DNA of 11,915 nucleotides from an uncultured Porphyromonadaceae bacterium (GTDB taxonomy: Bacteria; Bacteroidota; Bacteroidia; Bacteroidales; Muribaculaceae): NCBI GenBank assembly GCA_947176285.1, contig CAMWQF010000054.1, positions 1 to 11,915 of the forward strand, in the 5' to 3' direction. Shown here piece after piece: positions 6,130-11,915 of the stretch. The notes beneath the pieces are model-generated. The model was not told the DNA's origin and searched no databases. It saw nothing but the letters and a program-made list of their open reading frames with translations. The position numbers and the translations under genes are program-made. Within the stretch, counting starts at the first letter, position 1. Each line of letters begins with the position of its first letter.

Positions 6130-8931
6130 TCACCACCAAACCTGTTTCCCATCCTCGTATGTGAATATCCTTTCCTCCTTTCCCTTTGTGAGATTTCTGA
6201 TTACGTACAATCCTTCGGAAGGAATACCTTCATATACTAGTTTATTCTCTGTAGCTATTTTCTTGCCCAAAGATTTCCATTTATTATCATACCAGTACAA
6301 AAGTTCATATTCGTCATCCACCTCAATGCAGTTTCCGTCATTTCGAGGAATATAACGTATTCTGCCAATTCGTGTCGGTTTGCTGAATTTCATTCCGATC
6401 CAATGTCCATCCGGACTCTCGCCATGAAATCCTGTCAAGATATCACCGTCGAATACCTTCTCTTTCGTTTTTCCGGCAATCCCTTGTGATCCTATTATAT
6501 TTCCTGTAAGCTTTATCCCCTCAGGCGAAAAGAGCTCAATCTCGTTTACATTGCAGTATGAACCGTTAGGACCTATGTATCGGACATATCGGTAAGCAGT
6601 GTCTACGTCTATCTTTACATCATACCAATTGCCGTCTGTAAGCCCCTCATGTGTATATAGATCAGTTTTCTTCGAGAAATCAGCGACGTTCGATCCCTGA
6701 AAACGTCCCCCGGACATCCTAATATTGAAATGGTCATGCCTACCGAAGAATGGATATTTTCGAAGAATAGTCATTCGTTGTAGGGAAGTTGCATCCGCTT
6801 CTATATCTTGGACATTTCCGTCTCCTTCAACAAGGAATGGAGAGCCAAACGGTACTATCCTTCCATCATCGAAAGTTCCCGCCATATATACGATGTTCCT
6901 CCCCATGGATTTGAAAGTGACTTTCCCATTCCGTATATTCCCATAGTGTACCGGTACCCATTTGCTGTTGTCAAATACACAGATGTATGCCACCTTACGG
7001 TCTTTTAAATCTGACGGGACACTCTTTGTTACATCCGTGGTGGTATAGTATTCGTCCGTCACATCCGTGAAGTCTGCATTATAAAATAGTTTTGGTACTG
7101 CTTTCTCATCTTTAAGATCCAACGCAATCTCCCGATTGAGCCTGTATCTATGCCGGAACACCTTTGGCTTGATATAGCCATGGTAGTAATGAGCAGTGTC
7201 TCCGGGTACGCAGCCCATATAGAATGGGGTAGACTTTCCATCCGGCTTTACGATGACACTCCAGGAATGCCCCTGACTGCGGTTGCCCCAATTAGGAGTA
7301 AAATCTACGGCTGCCGGTATGCCGAGGTAACGGCACAGGTATACTGTATAGCTTGCCTCGTCGCGACAGTTACCGGTGCGTCCCTTAAGCAATGATGAAG
7401 CTTTGGGTGGAATGTTGCCTTTAAAAGCGTACCATTCAAACTGATTTGTGACATCATATACTTTCAGAGCCTCTGCTATTGCGCTCCCTAATGTATATAG
7501 GGAATTGGGGTAAGGGTTTACTCCACAGATTTCGAGTTCCCATTTCTGGCTGTCTCTTCCTGCATAGAATGTCTGGATAATACGTTCTTTGCCATCTTCA
7601 TCAAATGATGACTCGAGGAAAAGACCGCTGTCCTTGCTCATTATTCTATATAATCCATCCCCTATTGGGAGAAAGACCCACTTCTGATGATTGGCATTAA
7701 GGAAATTATATCGGCTTATCGGGTCATTCTCCTTTAGACTGCAATATTTCACTTCAAGACAATACACAATAGAATCTGACTCAGCCGGTGAAATGCTCCA
7801 GCTGCCAATTCCTCTATTGTCAAGGCGAACCATCATGCTGCTGTCATTCTTCTCAATTGGACGAAGAGTGATCTCACCAAGTGCGTTCTGACTCAAAGAG
7901 TCGAATGCTATATAATTCCCCGATCCATTGTTCTTGATACGATAAAAGTTTTTTGAGAAATCTTCGGCTTTTCTTCCATCAAATGGCTCGACAGCTGAAA
8001 GTCTGATAAAATCAAGACCGACAATTCCTTTGCCATACTCTATGACAATCTCATTTTCTCCACCATTCAGCACTATGTCAACACCTGTCCTTGAATCACG
8101 GAAAACCTTCATCGTATTTGTAGGATCAAGACGTTTATTGCCGATCAACTTCCCATTTACAATGATTTTGACCTCCGGATCTTTTGAGGCTGCCGTATAT
8201 CTCAGGAATAAACTCTTTTTAGCAGGCAAAGGTGAATTTACACTGAATTTTACCGATGAATTATCCTTGTAAAGGACTGCCATTTCTCCTTTTGATGCAC
8301 TCTCGGTAGATACAATCTCTGCATCAGAGATTTCTCCTTGTTCTGCCTCAAATTCTATACCTCGCTTACTGCGTATATCCTTTGAATTTAATGTAGGATA
8401 CTCTGTATTAACCAATTCTCGCCAGTCACTGACTTGCTCTGTAAGCAGGCGATAAGGCAAAACATAGTCGAAAAATAATGTTTCATCATACTCATTATAC
8501 CATGTAGATGCCTTCCACGTATCGCAAGCCTCATTAATAATCTTTATCAGATAATCGGCCTTAAGTGAATGAATATCAGGAACTGCTGTCATATTTTTGC
8601 CATCAACATCTACCATCAATTGCTTGAAGATACTGTCGCGAAATTGAATTGGCTCTTCTGCCATAGCAAGATAAACAGAATCATATTGCTGTATTCCCTT
8701 ACCTTCGTATGAATAGTGATAAGGCATATTCTCGATGAGGAATTTGGCCGCCTTATATTTTAATGGGTCGGGATCATCCTTGAAATGATTGAGTACTTTC
8801 TTCAATTCATCACGATTATCCCCCGCCATCTCAAGAGACTGCCGGAGATTGCTGTCACAAGCAGTAAACATGCATATAGCGGATATCAATCTAACAATCC
8901 AATAAGCAGTTGTGTTACAGCAAAGTTTCAT
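6130..8931 (-). CDS. Large lipoprotein with lectin-like, transglutaminase-core and discoidin-like domains
   Basis: Surface or periplasmic lipoprotein of 933 residues. The signal peptide ends in 'CMFTAC' with Cys25 as the lipid anchor. Domains in order: a helical N-terminal part (30-185); a CBM6/35-like beta-sandwich (about 190-315, starting 'IEFEAEQGEI', ending 'VGLDFIRLSA'); a ricin-type trefoil part (about 327-468) with two QKW motifs at 416-418 and 462-464; a transglutaminase core (about 490-585) with 'RTGNCRDEASYTVYLCRYLG' (Cys522 nucleophile) and 'GHSW' (His555), the acidic third residue being unclear; then a beta-rich part and two discoidin-like segments (about 755-915, 'VRYIGPNGSYCNVNEIELFS' and 'RIRYIPRNDGNCIEVDDEYE'). 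The core may act as a protease, amidase or cross-linker; the other parts suggest glycan binding. The start follows the MauE-type stop by 5 bp. Domain borders are approximate. Confidence 0.82.
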   Translation of the reverse strand: MKLCCNTTAYWIVRLISAICMFTACDSNLRQSLEMAGDNRDELKKVLNHFKDDPDPLKYKAAKFLIENMPYHYSYEGKGIQQYDSVYLAMAEEPIQFRDSIFKQLMVDVDGKNMTAVPDIHSLKADYLIKIINEACDTWKASTWYNEYDETLFFDYVLPYRLLTEQVSDWRELVNTEYPTLNSKDIRSKRGIEFEAEQGEISDAEIVSTESASKGEMAVLYKDNSSVKFSVNSPLPAKKSLFLRYTAASKDPEVKIIVNGKLIGNKRLDPTNTMKVFRDSRTGVDIVLNGGENEIVIEYGKGIVGLDFIRLSAVEPFDGRKAEDFSKNFYRIKNNGSGNYIAFDSLSQNALGEITLRPIEKNDSSMMVRLDNRGIGSWSISPAESDSIVYCLEVKYCSLKENDPISRYNFLNANHQKWVFLPIGDGLYRIMSKDSGLFLESSFDEDGKERIIQTFYAGRDSQKWELEICGVNPYPNSLYTLGSAIAEALKVYDVTNQFEWYAFKGNIPPKASSLLKGRTGNCRDEASYTVYLCRYLGIPAAVDFTPNWGNRSQGHSWSVIVKPDGKSTPFYMGCVPGDTAHYYHGYIKPKVFRHRYRLNREIALDLKDEKAVPKLFYNADFTDVTDEYYTTTDVTKSVPSDLKDRKVAYICVFDNSKWVPVHYGNIRNGKVTFKSMGRNIVYMAGTFDDGRIVPFGSPFLVEGDGNVQDIEADATSLQRMTILRKYPFFGRHDHFNIRMSGGRFQGSNVADFSKKTDLYTHEGLTDGNWYDVKIDVDTAYRYVRYIGPNGSYCNVNEIELFSPEGIKLTGNIIGSQGIAGKTKEKVFDGDILTGFHGESPDGHWIGMKFSKPTRIGRIRYIPRNDGNCIEVDDEYELLYWYDNKWKSLGKKIATENKLVYEGIPSEGLYVIRNLTKGKEERIFTYEDGKQVWW

Positions 8932-8936
8932 GGTGA

Positions 8937-9413
8937 TTATTTTGTTAATTTATTAGAAAATGTAGAAAAAAGTATAAATACAGAGATTCCGAGCAAAAAA
9001 AGATTTTTTACGAAAGTCTCCATAGGGTTCAAATGTATGATTTCGCCAAAGCATCCACATGATTCGAGCCCTCCATACATATCCGTCAAATTGATATAGG
9101 TGATGATTGTGAAGAATGATAAGATTACCGGATAGATCAGGCTAAGTATCGGGCGCAGTCGCTTAAATAAAACTAGTATTCCAATAGCAGTTTCGCACAT
9201 GCAAATTGCTATGGATAATATAATGGAATACGGCTGTAAGGTCTCAAGACCCAAAAGATCAAGGAATTCCCTTACAGTTATTATGAATCCTTTCATTGCT
9301 ACTCCTTTCAGGATTCCCGAGACAATGAATGTTACGGATAGTAACATCCATGCAACGGAATTGAAAATAGAAATCCAATCGGTTTTCCTGATTTTACCTA
9401 TCGGCTTATCCAT
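8937..9413 (-). CDS. MauE/DoxX-type redox-associated membrane protein
   Basis: Inner-membrane protein of 158 residues with four hydrophobic segments (about 15-35, 62-84, 88-108, 134-151). The diagnostic loop is 'ESCGCFGEIIHLNPMETFVKN' (117-137), the CGCFG signature of MauE/DoxX-like proteins, with Cys119 and Cys121 facing the periplasmic side. MauE is needed for disulfide formation in methylamine dehydrogenase; relatives pass electrons between membrane and exported thiol proteins. Within this locus its likely partners are the CSSC thioredoxin-like protein and the cysteine-rich peptide; this is inference. A second cysteine pair (C71, C73) lies in the second membrane segment. The gene starts 3 bp after the DUF3244-like stop and ends 5 bp before the lipoprotein start, so it belongs to the same operon. 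Confidence 0.82.
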   Translation of the reverse strand: MDKPIGKIRKTDWISIFNSVAWMLLSVTFIVSGILKGVAMKGFIITVREFLDLLGLETLQPYSIILSIAICMCETAIGILVLFKRLRPILSLIYPVILSFFTIITYINLTDMYGGLESCGCFGEIIHLNPMETFVKNLFLLGISVFILFSTFSNKLTK

Positions 9414-9416
9414 CCT

Positions 9417-9791
9417 TTAGAGATCAAGATATCCTACATAGACATGTTCTACCCCAATCAAACGAAGTTGATACACACCGGATAATCCAGATATGAAGTC
9501 AACGAATTCCGAATCTGAAGCATTCGATCCGATTACATACGTTCCATCTTCATCCCACAACTCATACGCTAAGATAAATTCAGATGATGACAATTCTATA
9601 CGATGATTTTCGAAATCGATCGTACCTATAACAGAAACTGAAGGCGCACGATTTCCTTTAGAAGGTCGCTCGTCTTCAAACGTCGAATCGATAAACAATC
9701 CTATAGCTATTTGTTCCGATTTCGCAAAGCTAGGAATCGAGACCAAAATCAGGCAAAGACCAGATAACAGATTTTTATATAAATTTTTCAT
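9417..9791 (-). CDS. Small secreted DUF3244-like protein
   Basis: Secreted protein of 124 residues. The signal peptide (1-23) ends 'IPSFA', cut before K24. The mature part fits a small beta-sandwich pattern known from Bacteroidetes DUF3244-like proteins: 'RAPSVSVIGTIDFENHRIEL', then 'LAYELWDEDGTYVIGSNAS', then 'ISGLSGVYQLRLIGVEHVYVGYLDL' with the G-x-Y-x-L strand and a final Y-x-G-Y. It has no cysteine or lipobox. The function of the family is not known. It is the first gene of the packed unit that includes the MauE, transglutaminase and peptide genes, and its ATG sits only 4 nt after a perfect -7 box. Confidence 0.7.
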   Translation of the reverse strand: MKNLYKNLLSGLCLILVSIPSFAKSEQIAIGLFIDSTFEDERPSKGNRAPSVSVIGTIDFENHRIELSSSEFILAYELWDEDGTYVIGSNASDSEFVDFISGLSGVYQLRLIGVEHVYVGYLDL

Positions 9792-9795
9792 GCCG

Positions 9796-9803
9796 CAAAA
9801 TTA
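9796..9803 (-). promoter_or_regulatory. -7 promoter element of the DUF3244/MauE/transglutaminase/peptide operon
   Basis: On the minus strand TAATTTTG followed by C (9803-9795) matches the Bacteroidetes -7 consensus TAnnTTTG(C) exactly. No good -33 TTTG lies 19-21 bp upstream; the best is ACTG. This fits a promoter that depends on an activator. Only CGGC separates the box from the ATG at 9791, so transcription would begin at or next to the start codon and the mRNA could be leaderless. Confidence 0.55.
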
Positions 9804-9834
9804 CGGCTAGTTATCGGAAAATCAGTTAGATGAT

Positions 9835-9866
9835 TTTTAGAAAAGGATTAGATAAATTTTAGAAAA
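9835..9866. repeat. Paired 10-bp direct repeats upstream of the operon promoter, operator candidate
   Basis: TTTTAGAAAA occurs at 9835-9844 and again, identical, at 9857-9866. The 22-bp period places both copies on nearly the same face of the helix. They lie about 32-63 bp upstream of the -7 box, a usual place for activator sites. The obvious candidate protein is the HTH regulator encoded just upstream; this is inference. Confidence 0.45.
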
Positions 9867-9894
9867 TCAATCAGTGATACATATTTGAATTAAA

Positions 9895-9924
9895 TTGTTA
9901 TGAATTCGCATCTCACTATAACAA
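9895..9924 (-). terminator. Weak stem-loop after the regulator gene
   Basis: The 7-bp arms TTGTTAT (9895-9901) and ATAACAA (9918-9924) enclose a 16-nt loop, 10 bp after the regulator stop. A short T-rich stretch follows on the minus strand. The stem is AT-rich and the loop long, so termination would be partial at best. Confidence 0.25.
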
Positions 9925-9934
9925 AATGGAACCT

Positions 9935-11635
9935 TCACAACCTAACAAGCATAGAGTCTACAGCCGATTTGTCACACCCAATTTTACCGGCTATTGAAGT
10001 TCGTTGACGCGAAACCGTAGCAGGTTGGCGATTTAACAGATCTGCTATTTGTGTGTTTGAAAATCCTAACTTTATTAACATTGCTACCTTACGCTCCGCG
10101 CCAGAAATTTGATGTTGAGTCAGGATATTGAGATAAACATCGAAATCAGGTGATACACTTTTGATAAGGTTCTCAATCTGTGTCCAGGTTATATCTTTAC
10201 ACATCTCATCCTTATTTTCTGCATTCTCCTTTAATTTCACATAAAGGGTAGATTCAAGAAATTTATTGTTTACCAAGCCATAAGGATCATTTTTTTTCAG
10301 ATTCTCAATATCTTCAAGGATACGATCTTTTGCCTTAATAGAATAGGTAAGATCACTCGTCTCACGGTTTTCCTCCTCACTTTTCAATCGAGTTTGCTCA
10401 ATCTCATCTTTGAGTTTTTCAGTTAGAATAAAGCCTTCCATCAATTGAGAGTCTTTCCTAGATTTGCGATATCGATGCCATAACACAATGATCAGTATTA
10501 TGAGTATTAAGAGTATAACAAATCCTCCTATAAACCAAACTTTCTCTTTGAACGAGTTGAGTTGACGCTCTGCATCCTCTCGACCTTGCACATGTTTTGA
10601 ATAATTATAACGGGCATTCTGAATCAACGCCTGCTCTGCTTCATGTGTATTTAAAAAGTCTTCAATTGTCTGCTTATATTCTGGCATTAGTTTTAGAAGA
10701 GTATCCTTGGATATATAGTTTTTCAATTCATCGGAGAATATCACCTTATATCCTGTCTTTTTATTATTGGGAGTTTTTAGCTTAGTAAGTTGTCGTGCAT
10801 ACATATAAGCAGTATCTAAAATTCCTGCATCTTTATATATGTTTGCAGCTACTGCCAAACAATATGGAGTAGTTATTGAATCTACCATAGATGGAAGAGA
10901 ACGTATAACCAATAGTGCAGAATCTATCTTTAATTCCTCGTACAACATTTCTGCGAATTCAACTTGAATAGTCTGTCTGTCAGACACATCAAGTCGAGAA
11001 GATATTCTTATAGCCTCATCTATATATCTTCGAGCTTCCTTAATATTTTTATGTCGTAAAAGGGAACTTGAAATTAGACTGTTGGTAAAAGCCATTCCAT
11101 AATCATTATTCTCTTGAATTTCTATCTTCAATGATTTTTCTAGATAATCAATCGCCGCAGAATCCAGTCTGAGACTATGCAACAAACGACCAGTCTGATC
11201 CAAGACTGAACTTCTAAACCTAAGATATCTCTCATCATCTGGAATCTCATCAAGTGATTTCTGAAAAAACTCAAGTGCAGTAGGAAGATCCCCGATATCT
11301 GAGTATACTCGACCTCCATAGTAGAGAGCTTCTGCGTAATGACCTTCATTACGGTGTTTATCGTAATAATCAATCAAATCAAGAATCTTACTGTCAGACG
11401 TATGAACAACGTATGCTTTGTCTTTACTTTTTATTGAAAGCAAATCAAAGCGACATAGGTCTTTCCCTGATAGAGAAGAGCGATCTATACTATCAAGTGC
11501 ACGAATGGCATCTTCCGGAATTGAATCGCACAGATGGTCGATACGTTCGAATTCGGCATCAAGACTACCTCCTCCTCCGCAGGAACAGACAGCAAATAGA
11601 CATATGACTAATAATATACTATCCTTGATTCTCAT
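9935..11635 (-). CDS. Membrane-spanning TPR/HTH transcriptional regulator
   Basis: One-piece sensor-regulator of 566 residues from the ATG at 11635. The signal peptide ends 'FAVCSC' with a possible lipid site at Cys19. TPR helix pairs fill the periplasmic part, clearest at about 101-131, 145-171 and 185-211. One membrane segment (about 366-385, 'GGFVILLILIILIIVLW') is followed by a basic 'RYRKSRK' stop, a coiled coil (about 393-448), and a C-terminal LuxR-like helix-turn-helix (about 503-553): 'ISGAERKVAMLIKLGFSNTQ', then 'IADLLNRQPATVSRQR'. Such proteins are common in Bacteroidetes and are thought to link an envelope signal directly to DNA binding. A start at 11671 adds 12 residues before the signal peptide and is less likely. 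It lies 143 bp upstream of the next gene and probably controls it; no separate response regulator is present. Confidence 0.82.
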   Translation of the reverse strand: MRIKDSILLVICLFAVCSCGGGGSLDAEFERIDHLCDSIPEDAIRALDSIDRSSLSGKDLCRFDLLSIKSKDKAYVVHTSDSKILDLIDYYDKHRNEGHYAEALYYGGRVYSDIGDLPTALEFFQKSLDEIPDDERYLRFRSSVLDQTGRLLHSLRLDSAAIDYLEKSLKIEIQENNDYGMAFTNSLISSSLLRHKNIKEARRYIDEAIRISSRLDVSDRQTIQVEFAEMLYEELKIDSALLVIRSLPSMVDSITTPYCLAVAANIYKDAGILDTAYMYARQLTKLKTPNNKKTGYKVIFSDELKNYISKDTLLKLMPEYKQTIEDFLNTHEAEQALIQNARYNYSKHVQGREDAERQLNSFKEKVWFIGGFVILLILIILIIVLWHRYRKSRKDSQLMEGFILTEKLKDEIEQTRLKSEEENRETSDLTYSIKAKDRILEDIENLKKNDPYGLVNNKFLESTLYVKLKENAENKDEMCKDITWTQIENLIKSVSPDFDVYLNILTQHQISGAERKVAMLIKLGFSNTQIADLLNRQPATVSRQRTSIAGKIGCDKSAVDSMLVRL

Positions 11636-11915
11636 TACAATATCATTCTTAAATAAAATATACAAAATCAATTAATTATAAATAGATGACAACTTATGTT
11701 ATAAAAATCACATTACACAAGTTATCTCTAAACATAATTTTTTTGCAAAGATAATGAAAAATTTTCAGTGTCTGACTATACATACCTGAAAATCATACTC
11801 ACTCAATGGCAAAAATGAGAATTGGGATAGAGCTATATATGATATTTTACACAACAATATAGACATCAAAACAATCAAAATCAAGAATTAAAAAGTTTCT
11901 AAATAACAATTATAA
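11636..11915. other. Upstream region of the regulator gene
   Basis: AT-rich, with no gene recognised on either strand: a plus-strand frame from 11802 encodes only about 18 residues and lacks support. It holds the regulator's -7 box (11746-11753). A further sequence, GTTTCTAAAT near 11896-11905, resembles the reverse complement of the operator repeat TTTTAGAAAA in eight of ten positions, which is weak evidence in AT-rich DNA. Confidence 0.5.
11746..11753 (-). promoter_or_regulatory. -7 promoter element of the regulator gene
   Basis: On the minus strand TATCTTTG followed by C (11753-11745) matches TAnnTTTG(C) exactly. No convincing -33 TTTG is found 19-21 bp upstream. The box lies about 110 bp before the ATG at 11635, giving an untranslated leader of roughly 105 nt. 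Confidence 0.5.

Noticed and set aside
7150..7395. Plus-strand open frame of 81 codons opposite the transglutaminase core
   Set aside because: It is antisense to the conserved catalytic region, has no recognisable domain, and fits a shadow frame.
11636..11671. Longer regulator start at 11671
   Set aside because: It places 12 residues, including Lys-Asn-Asp, before an otherwise standard lipoprotein signal beginning MRIKDS.
1..11915. tRNA, rRNA, CRISPR array, insertion sequence or phage genes
   Set aside because: No cloverleaf-like segments, regularly spaced repeats, transposase motifs or terminal inverted repeats were seen on either strand.

Overview
The window looks like a Bacteroidales chromosome (gut Bacteroides, Phocaeicola or Muribaculaceae type). 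The DNA is AT-rich, start codons lack clear Shine-Dalgarno sequences, promoter-like sites match the Bacteroidetes -7 consensus TAnnTTTG, and several families are Bacteroidetes-specific (NVEALA peptide, BF3164-type propeller lipoprotein, DUF3244-like protein, TPR/HTH membrane regulator). All ten genes lie on the minus strand, so they are read from high to low coordinates. No RNA genes, CRISPR arrays, transposases or broken genes were seen.

Order in the direction of transcription: (1) 11635-9935, a membrane-spanning TPR/HTH regulator with its own -7 box. (2) After a 143-bp gap with a strong -7 box and paired 10-bp repeats, a tightly packed unit: a small secreted DUF3244-like protein (9791-9417), a MauE/DoxX-type redox membrane protein (9413-8937), a 933-residue lipoprotein with lectin-like, transglutaminase and discoidin-like parts (8931-6130), and a 103-residue cysteine-rich NVEALA-type precursor (6087-5776). 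(3) After a 301-bp non-coding segment with a strong RNA hairpin, a six-bladed propeller lipoprotein (5474-4404) and a membrane-anchored thioredoxin-like protein with a CSSC motif (4402-3827). (4) After 101 bp with another promoter candidate, a type I signal peptidase (3725-2760), an O-antigen-ligase-like protein with C-terminal TPRs (2758-989), and the first 333 codons of a TolC-family outer-membrane channel (999 to beyond position 1).

Together the genes read as a self-contained system that makes, exports and matures a small cysteine-rich exported peptide. The sensor-regulator would switch it on; MauE and the thioredoxin-like protein would handle cysteine redox; the extra signal peptidase would process the leader or other exported partners; TolC, probably with an HlyD/ABC pair beyond the left edge, would give an exit route. 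The transglutaminase lipoprotein, propeller lipoprotein and ligase-like protein would modify, display or anchor something at the surface. The families are recognised from sequence; the joint role is inference.

The most striking non-coding signals are a perfect 16-bp inverted repeat with a 2-bp spacer inside the start of the signal peptidase gene, and an 18-bp stem upstream of the propeller lipoprotein whose only two mismatches become G-U pairs on the transcribed strand.
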